A DNA stretch of 64,000 nucleotides from CAXWPM01 sp965206125 (lineage in GTDB: Bacteria; Acidobacteriota; Terriglobia; 20CM-2-55-15): contig CBDBIN010000046.1 of assembly GCA_965206125.1 (NCBI GenBank), positions 1 to 64,000 on the forward strand. Direction: 5' to 3'. A program made the translations under genes and the position numbers. Shown piece after piece: positions 37,291 to 46,660 of this stretch; the stretch's first letter is position 1, and each line of letters begins with the position of its first letter. The notes beneath the pieces are model-generated. The model was not told the origin of the DNA. It did not search any database and saw only the letters and a list, made by a program, of their open reading frames with translations.

Positions 37291-38475
37291 ATGAGAGGTC
37301 ACTACGGAGCATACGGAGGACAGTTCGTCCCCGAAACACTGATGCATCCGCTCGAGGAGCTGGAGGCCGCCTACATCGAGGCGAAGCAGGATCTCGCGTT
37401 CCGGAAGAGGCTCGAAGAGCTCTTCGCGAGCTATTCCGGCCGCCCGACTCCCCTCTACTTCGCAAGGAGACTGAGCGAAGCGCTCGGAGAAGGACGGATC
37501 TATCTGAAACGGGAAGACCTCAACCACACCGGAGCGCACAAGATCAACAATTGCCTCGGTCAGGCCCTGCTTGCCGAGCGAATGGGAAAGAAGCGGGTGA
37601 TCGCCGAGACCGGCGCCGGACAGCACGGCGTGGCCACGGCCACCGTATGCGCGCTGCTGGGACTCGAGTGCGACGTCTACATGGGAGAGGAGGACATGCG
37701 GAGACAGGAGCTGAACCTCGTCCGCATGAAGCTGCTCGGAGCCCGCGTTATCCCGGTCGGTTCAGGCAGCCGCACGCTCAAAGACGCCATCAACGAGTCG
37801 ATGCGGGACTGGGTCACAAACGTACGGACCACCTATTACATGCTCGGATCAGTACTCGGACCGCATCCCTATCCGGAAATGGTGGCCGACTTCCAGTCGG
37901 TGATCGGACGTGAAGCACGTGCCCAGATCCTCGAGCAGGAGGGTCGACTCCCGGATCAGCTCGTCGCTTGTGTCGGCGGCGGGTCCAATTCGATCGGCCT
38001 CTTCTCCCCGTTTCTCGATGACGAAGACGTCCGAATGGTGGGCGTCGAAGCAGGTGGACGGGGCCCGAAGCCGGGAGATCACGCTGCGCGGTTTTCAGGA
38101 GGTAGACCTGGCGTGCTCCACGGGACGTACTCCTACATCCTTCAGGACGCGGACGGTCAGATCATCCCGACCCACTCGGTCTCCGCCGGGCTGGACTATC
38201 CCGCCGTCGGCCCGGAACACGCGGCGCTGCACGAAGACAAGCGAGTGCACTACACGTCGGTTGAGGACGGGGCCGCGATGGAAGCCTTCCACGAACTCAG
38301 CCGGCTGGAAGGTATCATCCCGGCGCTCGAGAGCGCCCACGCCGTGGCATACGTTCGGACGACGCGGCCAGAGTCGGGCGAAGTCGTCATCGTCAATCTC
38401 TCGGGACGTGGGGACAAGGACGTCAACGAAGTGGCGCGACTCGACGCGGACGAAAGTCACAGGGATACCGCTTGA
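37291..38475 (+). CDS. trpB: Tryptophan synthase beta chain
   Basis: 394 residues, TrpB1 type. It condenses indole and serine with PLP. The PLP Lys is in LNHTGAHKINNCLGQALLAE; AETGAGQHGVATATVCALLG and the Ser/Gly-rich loop CVGGGSNSIG follow. A GGAGG at 37274-37278 could serve either ATG 37291 (spacing 12) or TTG 37285 (spacing 6); I used the ATG because MRGHYGAYGGQFVPE is the usual start. It overlaps trpA by TTGA. Confidence 0.95.
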   Translation: MRGHYGAYGGQFVPETLMHPLEELEAAYIEAKQDLAFRKRLEELFASYSGRPTPLYFARRLSEALGEGRIYLKREDLNHTGAHKINNCLGQALLAERMGKKRVIAETGAGQHGVATATVCALLGLECDVYMGEEDMRRQELNLVRMKLLGARVIPVGSGSRTLKDAINESMRDWVTNVRTTYYMLGSVLGPHPYPEMVADFQSVIGREARAQILEQEGRLPDQLVACVGGGSNSIGLFSPFLDDEDVRMVGVEAGGRGPKPGDHAARFSGGRPGVLHGTYSYILQDADGQIIPTHSVSAGLDYPAVGPEHAALHEDKRVHYTSVEDGAAMEAFHELSRLEGIIPALESAHAVAYVRTTRPESGEVVIVNLSGRGDKDVNEVARLDADESHRDTA

Positions 38476-39260
38476 CACGTATCGAATCCAAGTTCCGCGA
38501 ACTCCGGGGCGCCGGGAAGAAGGCCTTCATCCCCTTCGTCACGGCGGGCGATCCGGGACTCGATCAGACGTACGAACTGGTACTGGCTCTCGAGTCGGCC
38601 GGCGCGGACGTGATCGAGTTGGGAGTTCCCTTCTCGGATCCGATCGCCGATGGCCCGGTCATCCAACGGGCGACCGAGCGGGCCCTCCGGGCAGGCACCT
38701 CGATCGGTGATGTGCTGAACCTGGCGGCGCGCATCCGCAAGACATCCGAGATCCCTCTGATCCTATTCAGTTATTTCAACCCACTGATGAGCCAGGGAGT
38801 TCGAACGATCGCCGAACGGGCGGCCGACGCGGGTATCGACGGAATTCTCGCGACGGACCTGACGGTTGAAGAGGCGTCCGACTACCTTGAGGCGGTCGAG
38901 GCGAACAAACTGAACCCGATCTTCCTGGCTGCACCCACGAGCTCAGAGGAGCGGATACGCAAGATCGCTGCGGTCTCGGAAGGCTTCCTGTACGCGCTGT
39001 CGCGCACGGCTGTTACCGGCGAGCAGAATGAGCTGTCCTCCGAACTGGTGGGCTTTGTCCGCTTGCTGCGCTCGTTGACGGATTTGCCTGTCGCGGTCGG
39101 CTTCGGTATTTCCCAGCCGGACCACGTGCGGAAAGTGTGGGCCGAAGCCGACGGCGCCATCGTCGGCAGCGCAATCGTCCGGGAGATCGAGAAGCGAATC
39201 GACGACGACGATATGCCGGCCCGAGTCGGCGAGTTCGTCCGGTGGCTCAGGGGTGCATGA
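38472..39260 (+). CDS. trpA: Tryptophan synthase alpha chain
   Basis: 262 residues, a TIM barrel that cleaves indole-glycerol phosphate and channels indole to TrpB. The catalytic Glu is in VIELGVPFSDPIADGPVIQR, the Asp in GILATDLTVEEASDYLEAV; VGFGISQPDHVRKV and GAIVGSAIV bind phosphate. The start is TTG 38472, overlapping the trpB stop, which may lower its translation unless coupled. It ends the superoperon; a promoter-like sequence for the next unit follows. Confidence 0.95.
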   Translation: MTRIESKFRELRGAGKKAFIPFVTAGDPGLDQTYELVLALESAGADVIELGVPFSDPIADGPVIQRATERALRAGTSIGDVLNLAARIRKTSEIPLILFSYFNPLMSQGVRTIAERAADAGIDGILATDLTVEEASDYLEAVEANKLNPIFLAAPTSSEERIRKIAAVSEGFLYALSRTAVTGEQNELSSELVGFVRLLRSLTDLPVAVGFGISQPDHVRKVWAEADGAIVGSAIVREIEKRIDDDDMPARVGEFVRWLRGA

Positions 39261-39273
39261 TATCTTTGGGGTT

Positions 39274-39303
39274 TTCAACGTCGTTCTGTTCCGGCACTAG
39301 AAT
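39274..39303 (+). promoter_or_regulatory. Candidate sigma-70-type promoter for the CoA-transferase operon
   Basis: TTCAAC (39274-39279), an 18-bp spacer and TAGAAT (39298-39303), located in the 162-bp gap after trpA and about 120 bp before the CoA-transferase start. Both boxes are close to consensus for an otherwise GC-rich genome. No terminator with a T-run was found after trpA. Confidence 0.35.
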
Positions 39304-39422
39304 GGCACCAGGAACTCGTGGTGAACGGAGCCTGGAGAGGGTAGCAGCGCTCTGTATGAGCGCCGAACAATGATAGTCCAGTGCAGGCCCGACTTTCGCG
39401 GGCTGCCCGAAGCGGAGGATTT

Positions 39423-40130
39423 GTGAACAAGGTAATTGATAACGCAGCCGAGGCGGTTTCCGGCGTACAGGACGGGGCGACCATCATGATGGGCGGCTTC
39501 GGCCTGTGCGGTATACCGGAAAACCTGATCGCCGCGTTGCGCGAAAAGGGTGTAAAGGACCTGACGGTGATGAGCAACAACGCGGGTGTCGACGATTTTG
39601 GCATCGGCATTCTGCTTGAGACACGGCAGGTGAAGAAAATGATCTCGACCTATGTCGGCGAAAATAAACTCTTCGAGCGGCTGGTTCTCTCGGGTGAGCT
39701 CGAAATCGAGCTTGTCCCGCAGGGAACGTTCGCCGAGCGAGTCCGGGCAGGCGGTGCCGGCATCGCGGGCTTCTATACGCCCACCGGCTATGGGACGTTG
39801 ATTGCTGAGGGCAAGGAAACCCGGGAGATCGACGGCCGGATGTACGTCCTGGAGAAGCCGCTGCAGGCGGACTTCGCGTTCGTCAAGGCGTGGAAGGGCG
39901 ACACGTGGGGGAACCTGGTCTACCGAAAAACGGCTCGCAACTTCAATCCAATGATGGCGACGGCCGGGCGGGTCACGATCGCGGAAGTCGAAGAGCTCGT
40001 AGACAACGGGCAACTCGAACCCGACAACATCCACACACCCGGCATCTACGTTCAACACGTCCTCAAGGGTGAAGAATACGAGAAGCGCATCGAACGCGTG
40101 ACCGTTCGTCAGGAGGCCAGCGATGGGTAA
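39423..40130 (+). CDS. 3-oxoacid CoA-transferase subunit A
   Basis: 235 residues, the alpha subunit of a family I CoA-transferase (SCOT/AtoD-like). The CoA-binding signature is IMMGGFGLCGIPENLIAALR, followed by LTVMSNNAGVDDFG. With subunit B it moves CoA from succinyl-CoA (or acetyl-CoA) to acetoacetate. I chose GTG 39423, preceded by CGGAGGA, over upstream frames without a ribosome site. It overlaps subunit B by 8 bp, and a thiolase follows, so the operon breaks down acetoacetate or 3-oxoacids. ScoA or AtoD naming is not decidable. Confidence 0.9.
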   Translation: MNKVIDNAAEAVSGVQDGATIMMGGFGLCGIPENLIAALREKGVKDLTVMSNNAGVDDFGIGILLETRQVKKMISTYVGENKLFERLVLSGELEIELVPQGTFAERVRAGGAGIAGFYTPTGYGTLIAEGKETREIDGRMYVLEKPLQADFAFVKAWKGDTWGNLVYRKTARNFNPMMATAGRVTIAEVEELVDNGQLEPDNIHTPGIYVQHVLKGEEYEKRIERVTVRQEASDG

Positions 40131-40770
40131 CCGGGAGATCATCACAAGCCGAATCGCACGCGAGTTCGCCGACGGCTACTACGTTAACCTGGGCATCGGC
40201 ATGCCAACGCTCTGCGCCAACTACATCCCCGAGGGCGCCGATGTCGTCCTCCAGTCCGAAAACGGGCTGCTCGGCATCGGTCCGTTCCCGTTCGAGGGCC
40301 ATGCGGACGCCGACCTGATCAACGCCGGGAAGGAAACTGTTACCGAGCTCGATGGGTCCGCGTATTTCTCCAGCGCCGAATCGTTCGCGATGATCCGTGG
40401 CGGGCACGTGGACCTGACGGTCCTGGGCGCCATGCAAGTCGATGAAAAGGGCAACATCGCGAACTGGATGATCCCGGGAAAGATGGTGAAGGGAATGGGC
40501 GGCGCGATGGACCTGGTCGCCGGCTCGCGACGCGTCATCGTCGCGATGATTCACGCAACAAAGGACGGCAAACCCAAGTTGCTCACCGAGTGCTCGCTGC
40601 CGTTGACCGGAGTGGGCGTCGTTGACAGCATCGTCACCGAACTGGCGGTGATCGACGTGACGGACCGCGGCCTTGAAATCAGGGAACTCCGAGAAGGAGT
40701 GAACCTGGAGGATGTCCAGAAAGTGACCGAGCCGACGCTGATCGCGGAAGGTGAGATCGGTCGTTTTTGA
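40123..40770 (+). CDS. 3-oxoacid CoA-transferase subunit B
   Basis: 215 residues. The catalytic Glu is in VVLQSENGLLGIGPFP, the diagnostic SENG motif of family I beta subunits; YYVNLGIGMPTLCANYIPEG, HVDLTVLGAMQVDEKGNIAN and GMGGAMDLVAGSRRVIVAM are also typical. It forms the active heteromer with the preceding subunit. It starts at ATG 40123 inside subunit A with an AGGAGG site just upstream. Confidence 0.92.
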   Translation: MGNREIITSRIAREFADGYYVNLGIGMPTLCANYIPEGADVVLQSENGLLGIGPFPFEGHADADLINAGKETVTELDGSAYFSSAESFAMIRGGHVDLTVLGAMQVDEKGNIANWMIPGKMVKGMGGAMDLVAGSRRVIVAMIHATKDGKPKLLTECSLPLTGVGVVDSIVTELAVIDVTDRGLEIRELREGVNLEDVQKVTEPTLIAEGEIGRF

Positions 40771-40786
40771 AAGGAAGGGAAACACG

Positions 40787-41962
40787 ATGGATTCAGTGAT
40801 CGCTGGTGCTGTCCGGCTGCCGGTCGGCAGTTTCGGAGGAACGTTGAAAGATACGCATGTCGCAGACCTCGGCGCTGAAGTGCTCAAGCAGGCGCTGATG
40901 CGGTCCGGCATGGAAGCGGGCGCGGTCGAGGAGGTGATCATGGGACACGTGATCCAGGGCGGCGCGGGCATGAATACGACACGGCAAGCTGCGATGCGTG
41001 CCGGTCTCGCCCAGGACGTCCCTTCCTACACCGTGAACAAGGTCTGCGGGTCCGGCCTCAAGACTGTGACCTTGGCAACGCAGTCGATCCGTGCGAATGA
41101 TAACCAGGCGTTCCTGACCGGCGGCATGGAATCGATGAGCACCGCACCGTACCTTCTGCCCAGGGCACGCTTCGGATACCGGCTTGGCCACGGCGAGATA
41201 CTCGATTCGATGGTCCGGGACGGCTTGTCCTGTTCGCTGAGCAACTTCATCCACATGGGCATCACCGCGGAAAACATAGCCGAGCGGTACGAGATCAGCC
41301 GGGAGGAGCAGGATCAGTTCGCAGTGGAGAGCCAGTCCCGTGCGACGCGCGCCGTCGCCGATGGTCGGTTCAAGGACGAAATCACTCCCTTCACGATCCC
41401 GCAGCGAAAGGGCGATCCCGTCGTCTTCGACACGGACGAATACCCCCGGGCGACGACCGTCGAGAAGCTCGGGCGACTCCGACCGGCGTTCAAGAAAGAC
41501 GGAACGATCACCGCGGGCAACGCTTCCGGGATCAACGACGGCGCAGCCGCCATGGTGGTGCTGTCGGAAAAGCGGGCCAACGCCCTGGGCGTCAAACCAC
41601 AGGCCGTCATCCGGTCATATGCCTCATCCGGCGTCGATCCTCTCGTCATGGGAATGGGGCCGGTGCCGGCCGTGCGGAAGGCACTGGATCGAGCCGGGTT
41701 GAAGTCTTCCGACATCGATCTGTTCGAGCTCAATGAAGCATTCGCCGTGCAGTCGGTGGCGGTGGTCAAGGAACTGGAACTCGACCCGTCCCGGGTAAAC
41801 GTCAACGGTGGAGCGATCGCTCTCGGGCACCCCTTGGGCGCCAGTGGCGCTCGCATCCTGGTAACCCTGATCCACGAGATGGAGAAGCGGGATGTGCGAA
41901 CAGGACTTGCCGCGCTCTGCATCGGTGGCGGCCAGGGCATCGCGGTGGTCATCGAGAGATGA
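40787..41962 (+). CDS. Acetyl-CoA C-acetyltransferase (thiolase II)
   Basis: 391 residues. The acyl-accepting Cys87 is in NKVCGSGLKTVTLAT, the His in GGAIALGHPLGASGARI and the second Cys in LCIGGGQGIAVVIE. Following the CoA-transferase genes it should split acetoacetyl-CoA into two acetyl-CoA, completing a short acetoacetate route. It could also run in the synthetic direction. The start ATG 40787 follows GAAAGGAAGGG. An inverted repeat follows its stop by 6 bp. Confidence 0.93.
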   Translation: MDSVIAGAVRLPVGSFGGTLKDTHVADLGAEVLKQALMRSGMEAGAVEEVIMGHVIQGGAGMNTTRQAAMRAGLAQDVPSYTVNKVCGSGLKTVTLATQSIRANDNQAFLTGGMESMSTAPYLLPRARFGYRLGHGEILDSMVRDGLSCSLSNFIHMGITAENIAERYEISREEQDQFAVESQSRATRAVADGRFKDEITPFTIPQRKGDPVVFDTDEYPRATTVEKLGRLRPAFKKDGTITAGNASGINDGAAAMVVLSEKRANALGVKPQAVIRSYASSGVDPLVMGMGPVPAVRKALDRAGLKSSDIDLFELNEAFAVQSVAVVKELELDPSRVNVNGGAIALGHPLGASGARILVTLIHEMEKRDVRTGLAALCIGGGQGIAVVIER

Positions 41963-41968
41963 AAAGAC

Positions 41969-42011
41969 GAGTGACGAATGATGAATGCGCAATCCGTGTC
42001 ATTCGTCACTC
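41969..42011. repeat. 13-bp perfect inverted repeat after the thiolase gene
   Basis: GAGTGACGAATGA (41969-41981) and its exact complement (41999-42011) with a 17-base loop, in the 67-bp gap before the next gene. There is no T-run after it. It could end transcription through Rho or stabilise the mRNA. Its GACGAATGATGAAT wording resembles short-period interspersed repeats seen in other intergenic regions of many genomes. Confidence 0.6.
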
Positions 42012-42029
42012 ATCACTGACCACTTCCCC

Positions 42030-42329
42030 ATGAAGCCAAATAGCTTCGTCATCATCAACCTGCAGGCGCCGAGCGAACGGTTCGTCGGACGCCTGATCGA
42101 AATCGGTACGGCCGGAGTCACGATGCGCGGACTCGACCTGGGTGCTTTTGAGGACTGGATGAACGACATCACCCAGCGGGAGGAAAGCGGTGTCCGGCCC
42201 AGCACCATCTTCTTCCCTCTGCACCGCGTCGAAAAAATCATGCTGGACGAGAACCTCGGCGGAATCCCGTCCCTGGGCAATACTTTCCTGACCAAGGTCG
42301 GCTCTTCAGTCGAAGATTTCCTGGAGTAA
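42030..42329 (+). CDS. Hypothetical protein, 99 residues
   Basis: I do not recognise a named family. The sequence MKPNSFVIINLQAPSERFVG, then RLIEIGTAGVTMRGLDLGAF and FFPLHRVEKIMLDENLGGIP, looks like a small beta-barrel; the pattern resembles short SH3/Sm-like proteins with an R/K-V-E-K-I strand. It starts at ATG 42030. Its stop is 3 bp before the UDP-glucose dehydrogenase start, so it is probably in that operon. The codon use matches the neighbours, so it is likely a real gene. Confidence 0.75.
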   Translation: MKPNSFVIINLQAPSERFVGRLIEIGTAGVTMRGLDLGAFEDWMNDITQREESGVRPSTIFFPLHRVEKIMLDENLGGIPSLGNTFLTKVGSSVEDFLE

Positions 42330-42332
42330 GCG

Positions 42333-43640
42333 TTGAACATTGCTGTCATCGGAACTGGTTATGTCGGGCTGGTCGCAGGATGCTGTTTCGCCGAAAGCGG
42401 CAACGACGTCATCTGCGTCGATACCGACGCCGAGAAGATCAAGGATCTCAAGAACGGGCGTTCGACTATCTACGAGCCCGGCCTTACCGAACTCCTGACG
42501 CGGAACATCCGCGAAGGACGTCTCGCCTTCACGACGGACCTGGCGGGGGCCGTAAAGAAGTCCTTCGTGATCTTTGTCGCCGTCGGCACGCCTCAGCACG
42601 GCGGTGAGACGGATCTGACGGCGGTCCGCGCCGTCGCGACCGCAATCGGCAAGACCATGGACCGGTTCAAGGTCGTCGTGATGAAATCGACCGTTCCGGT
42701 GGGCACGACCGAGGACCTGGCCGACACCATACGCGCCGGCACCGACCAGCCCTTCGACGTCATCTCGAACCCGGAGTTCCTGAAGGAAGGGGCCGCGGTC
42801 GACGACTTCATGAAACCCGACCGTGTCGTCATCGGCGCCGAGGACGAGCGGGCCGCCGAGATTGTCCGTGAGTTGTACGCCCCGTTCGTCCGAACCGGTA
42901 GCCCAGTGGTGGTCACCGACATCCGTACTGCGGAGATGATCAAGTACGCGTCGAACGCATACCTGGCGACCCGGATCTCGTTCATGAACGAGTTCGCCAA
43001 CCTGTGTGAGCACGTCGGTGCGGATATCGATCTGGTCCGAAAGGGCATGGGCCTGGACCAGCGCATCGGACACGCGTTTCTGTTTTCCGGGGTCGGTTAC
43101 GGCGGAAGCTGCTTCCCGAAGGATGTCGAAACCCTGATCGCGACCGGGAGACGGAACGAATCCCCGCTGCGGATACTCGAGGCGGTCCACAAAGTAAACG
43201 CCGATCAACGGCTGCGTTTCCTGGCGAAGATCATGGCTTATTTCGGCCCAGACCTAAACGGCAAGCGAGTCGCGGTCTGGGGCCTCGCGTTCAAGCCGAG
43301 GACCGACGACATGCGCGAAGCGCCGTCCGTCGACATCATCGAGGGGCTGCTGGCAGCCGGCGCGAGCGTCACCGCCTACGACCCTGAGGCCATGGACGAA
43401 GCCCGGACGATCTTCGGCTCCCGCGTCGAATTTGCGAAGAACAACTACGACTGCCTGGATGAGGCGGACGCCCTGGTGCTCGTCACGGAATGGCAGGCTT
43501 TCCGGACTCCGGATTTCGAACGGATGAAGAGCCGAATGCGGACACCGGTCGTCTTCGACGGACGCAACATTTACGACCCGACACAGATGCGGGAAATGGG
43601 CTTTATTTACCAGTCCGTCGGCAGGCCGACCGCCTCATGA
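42333..43640 (+). CDS. ugd: UDP-glucose 6-dehydrogenase
   Basis: 435 residues. It oxidises UDP-glucose to UDP-glucuronate with two NAD. NAD loop IAVIGTGYVGLVAGCCFAES; VGTPQHGGETDLTAVRAVAT; catalytic Cys260 in GVGYGGSCFPKDVETL; and AVWGLAFKPRTDDMREAPS. It starts with TTG 42333. The next gene (decarboxylase) uses its product, and its ATG overlaps this stop. Confidence 0.95.
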   Translation: MNIAVIGTGYVGLVAGCCFAESGNDVICVDTDAEKIKDLKNGRSTIYEPGLTELLTRNIREGRLAFTTDLAGAVKKSFVIFVAVGTPQHGGETDLTAVRAVATAIGKTMDRFKVVVMKSTVPVGTTEDLADTIRAGTDQPFDVISNPEFLKEGAAVDDFMKPDRVVIGAEDERAAEIVRELYAPFVRTGSPVVVTDIRTAEMIKYASNAYLATRISFMNEFANLCEHVGADIDLVRKGMGLDQRIGHAFLFSGVGYGGSCFPKDVETLIATGRRNESPLRILEAVHKVNADQRLRFLAKIMAYFGPDLNGKRVAVWGLAFKPRTDDMREAPSVDIIEGLLAAGASVTAYDPEAMDEARTIFGSRVEFAKNNYDCLDEADALVLVTEWQAFRTPDFERMKSRMRTPVVFDGRNIYDPTQMREMGFIYQSVGRPTAS

Positions 43641-44584
43641 AGAGAGCGGTCGTTACAGGTGGCGCGGGCTTTCTGGGAAGTCACCTGGCGGAAAGGCTGC
43701 TCGATACCGGCTATGCCGTCGTCGTCCTGGACAACCTGATCACCGGAAGCGAATCCAACATCAGCCATCTCCGAGATCGGCCGGCATTCCAGTTCGTCCG
43801 CCACAACGTCACTGAATTCATCGACCTGGAAGGCACGGTCGATGTCGTCTTTCATTTCGCTTCGCCCGCGTCACCACGTGACTATCTCGAGATGCCGATT
43901 CAGACGCTGAAAGTCGGCTCCCTCGGCACGCACAAGGCGTTGGGGCTCGCCCGGCACAAAGACGCGCGGTTTCTGCTCGCGAGCACCTCCGAGATCTACG
44001 GAGATCCGCTCGTGAATCCCCAGCCCGAGGACTATTGGGGGAATGTCAATCCGCTCGGCCCGCGGGGGGTCTACGATGAGGCCAAGCGGTTCGCCGAGGC
44101 GATGACGGTCGCCTACCGGCGGTACCACGGAATGGATACCCGGATTGTGCGGATCTTCAACACGTTCGGTCCTCGGATGCGGCCCGACGACGGTAGGGTC
44201 GTGTCGAACTTTATCGTGCAGTCGCTCGAGGGCCACCCTTTGACAATATACGGCTCGGGCGAACAGACGCGCAGCTTCTGCTATGTTTCCGACCTCATCG
44301 ACGGAATCATGAAGCTGGCCGAAGTGCCCGACTCCGAGGCTGTCGCGGCGCCGTTCAACATCGGCAATCCGGAAGAGCGGACCGTTCGCGATCTGGCCCA
44401 ACGGGTTCTCCGTTTGACCAGTGCGAATAGCTCCATCGTCACCGAACCCCTACCAGAGGACGACCCAGGGGTTCGGTGTCCGGACATCGGACGCGCACGA
44501 GAGCATCTCGGCTGGGAACCGCGAGTCGACATCGACACGGGACTCCAGTTGACGATCGACTATTTCAGCAGGGTACTGGCGTGA
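43637..44584 (+). CDS. uxs: UDP-glucuronate decarboxylase (UDP-xylose synthase)
   Basis: 315 residues, extended SDR. NAD motif VVTGGAGFLGSHLAERLLDT, then the catalytic Tyr-x3-Lys in GPRGVYDEAKRFAEAM. DNLITGSESNI and FHFASPASPRDYLEMPIQTL are hallmarks of UDP-xylose synthases rather than epimerases. It converts the preceding gene's UDP-glucuronate into UDP-xylose. It starts at ATG 43637 with an ATGA overlap. An alternative is a dTDP-glucose dehydratase-type enzyme, but context favours UXS. Confidence 0.9.
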   Translation: MKRAVVTGGAGFLGSHLAERLLDTGYAVVVLDNLITGSESNISHLRDRPAFQFVRHNVTEFIDLEGTVDVVFHFASPASPRDYLEMPIQTLKVGSLGTHKALGLARHKDARFLLASTSEIYGDPLVNPQPEDYWGNVNPLGPRGVYDEAKRFAEAMTVAYRRYHGMDTRIVRIFNTFGPRMRPDDGRVVSNFIVQSLEGHPLTIYGSGEQTRSFCYVSDLIDGIMKLAEVPDSEAVAAPFNIGNPEERTVRDLAQRVLRLTSANSSIVTEPLPEDDPGVRCPDIGRAREHLGWEPRVDIDTGLQLTIDYFSRVLA

Positions 44585-45564
44585 TCCTGGTCACCGGCGG
44601 TGCTGGCTACATCGGAAGCCACACGGTAAAGGCCCTCGGTGAGGCCGGCTTTCGGCTGGTCGTTTTCGATGACTTCTCGACAGGACATCGGGACTTCGTT
44701 CGGGACGTCGACGTCATCGAGGGCGATCTGGGTAGCATGGCCCACGTCCGGTCCGTGTTCGATCGCCACGCGATCGAAGGCGTTGTGCACTTCGCGGGAC
44801 GAGCGCTTGTCGGAGAGTCGTCCGAGCTGCCGGAACTCTACTACCAGACCAACGTCGTCGGAGGGCTGAACCTCCTGAACGCGATGCGCGAGGCCGGCGT
44901 AACCAACTTGATCTTCTCGTCGACCTGCGCGACCTACGGCATCCCCGAAACCGAGAACCTCGGAGAAGACCATCCGCAACGACCGATCAATCCCTACGGA
45001 GAGACCAAGCTGGCATTCGAGCGAGCGATGGCCTGGTTCGGATCCGCTCACGACATCCGGTACCTGTCGTTGCGATATTTCAACGCGGCGGGAGCCGACG
45101 CCGCAGGTAAATTAGGGGAAGACCACGCCCCTGAAACCCACCTCATCCCACTCGTGCTGGGCGCAGCCGCCGGACTGCGCGACCGAGTCGAGATCTACGG
45201 AACTGACTATCCGACTCCGGACGGATCCTGCGTGCGGGACTATATCCACGTCACGGACATTGCCGATGCCCACGTGACCGGTCTTCAAAGACTGATGGCG
45301 GGAGCCCTCGAGCCGCAGGCGCTCAACCTGGGTACCGGAACGGGCACCTCCGTTCGCGAAGTAATCGACACGGTCCGTGCCGTCACGGGACGGGATTTCG
45401 AGGTCGTCGAGAGCCCTCGCCGCGCGGGCGACCCCCCGCGCCTGGTGGCGTTGGCCGAACGTGGCGCCAGAGTGCTGGGATGGCAGCCTGCGCATAGCGA
45501 CCTTCGGAACATCGTCGATACGGCATGGCGGTGGCAGATGAAGCGTAAGAACGTCTCATTGTGA
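44581..45564 (+). CDS. galE: UDP-glucose 4-epimerase
   Basis: 327 residues, extended SDR. NAD motif ILVTGGAGYIGSHTVKALGE, FDDFSTGHRDFVRDVDVIEG, GVVHFAGRALVGES, the catalytic Tyr-x3-Lys in INPYGETKLAFERAM, and the GalE-specific DYPTPDGSCVRDYIHVTDIA. It interconverts UDP-glucose and UDP-galactose. GTG 44581 overlaps the preceding stop. With ugd and uxs it feeds an envelope or exopolysaccharide pathway whose transferases lie outside the window. Confidence 0.94.
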   Translation: MILVTGGAGYIGSHTVKALGEAGFRLVVFDDFSTGHRDFVRDVDVIEGDLGSMAHVRSVFDRHAIEGVVHFAGRALVGESSELPELYYQTNVVGGLNLLNAMREAGVTNLIFSSTCATYGIPETENLGEDHPQRPINPYGETKLAFERAMAWFGSAHDIRYLSLRYFNAAGADAAGKLGEDHAPETHLIPLVLGAAAGLRDRVEIYGTDYPTPDGSCVRDYIHVTDIADAHVTGLQRLMAGALEPQALNLGTGTGTSVREVIDTVRAVTGRDFEVVESPRRAGDPPRLVALAERGARVLGWQPAHSDLRNIVDTAWRWQMKRKNVSL

Positions 45565-45669
45565 TGACAGGATGAACCGGGAGCTGGAAAAACTTCGTCA
45601 AGACCCGAACAATTGCGGTATGCCGGTCTCGTCTACCACTGCGGCGCCGACCCGCGACTGATCGTACCG

Positions 45670-45879
45670 ATGCGTGTCCGCGGCACGGGTTTTGCCATGA
45701 ACTTTGCACACTCCCCGGCCATCCCGGTACTGGCCGCGATATTGCTTGCTCTGCTGATTCCACTGGCTCTGCCCTTCGTGTTCCGCTTCCCGGGCGCCCC
45801 CGGCGCCGTCCTGTTGTTCCTGGTCGTTTCCGGCATACTGGCAGCCTTGTGTAGTTGGGAGGCGACCAGAAGCAGATGA
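45670..45879 (+). CDS. Small two-helix membrane protein
   Basis: 69 residues from ATG 45670 with two hydrophobic segments (AIPVLAAILLALLIPLALPF and APGAVLLFLVVSGILAALCS). No family recognised. The start is uncertain: TTG 45613 and ATG 45697 are in frame. It is probably real because its stop overlaps the next gene's ATG by four bases (45876-45879), the coupling seen throughout the neighbouring operon. Confidence 0.5.
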   Translation: MRVRGTGFAMNFAHSPAIPVLAAILLALLIPLALPFVFRFPGAPGAVLLFLVVSGILAALCSWEATRSR

Positions 45880-46658
45880 AATCCAAAGACCCGAACCGTC
45901 ATGCCGAGCGATACAAACCCTCACGTGCACAGATCACGCGACTGCTCGAGAAGGCGGCGTTCGGGCACGAAGTCGGTCTGAACGGCTTTACGACGCTCGA
46001 CCAAGCCGAGAAGCTCGCCGATTACCTCGGGCTCGACGCCGGGAGCCGGCTGCTCGACATCGGGGCCGGGTTGGGATGGCCGGGATCTCATGTCGCGCAC
46101 CTGAGCGGCTGCCGGCTGGTTTCGACGGACATTCCCTGGGATGCCCTGGTCACGACGAAACGCCTCCCTGGGATGAATCGGGAAGTGGCCGGCGCAGCTG
46201 CGACGGCCCTTCCGTTCTGTCCCGGCTGTTTTGATGCGGTCGTCCACGCGGACGTGTTCTGCTGAATCATCGACAAACTCTCCGGGTTGAGAGAAAGCCA
46301 CCGGGTGCTTCGGCCCGGCGGTCGAATCGCAGGCTACACGATCCACACTCGTGGAGGGCTGACGCAAACCGAGGAGGCTCGGGCCTCTCGTCTCGGGCCG
46401 GCGGAGGTAAACGGGTCCCCTCCGGCGGAGCTGGCACTCGCGGTCGGGTTTTCTCTCGTCGCCGTAGAAGATCAGACTGACGCGTACGAGGCCGCGTGCG
46501 AAGCTTTGCTGCGCGCCCGTATGGAACTGGAAGGGACGTTGCGAGCCGCAGAGGGTGACTCCGCCAACGAGGATGCAGTCTCGGACCGAAAGGGGATGCT
46601 GCAAGGCATCGCGGAAGGACTTCTGCACCGATCTCTGATCGTGGCCGTCAAGGAATAG
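45876..46658 (+). pseudogene. SAM-dependent methyltransferase with in-frame TGA
   Basis: Two halves in one frame are separated by TGA at 46263-46265. The first half holds motif I (SRLLDIGAGLGWPGSHVAHL), DIPWDAL and the post-I region FDAVVHADVFC. The second continues IIDKLSGLRESHRVLRPGGR, the normal motif after the SAM domain's fourth strand. The expected residue at the stop is Trp (TGG), so this is probably a nonsense change. A selenocysteine reading is possible in principle, but no SECIS-like hairpin was evident and the next gene is also damaged. Full length would be 260 residues; the substrate is unknown. Confidence 0.7.
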
Positions 46659-46660
46659 CC

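Noticed and set aside
46263..46265. Selenocysteine codon
   Set aside because: No evident SECIS hairpin just downstream, Trp is the expected residue, and the neighbouring gene is also disrupted. Nonsense mutation is simpler.
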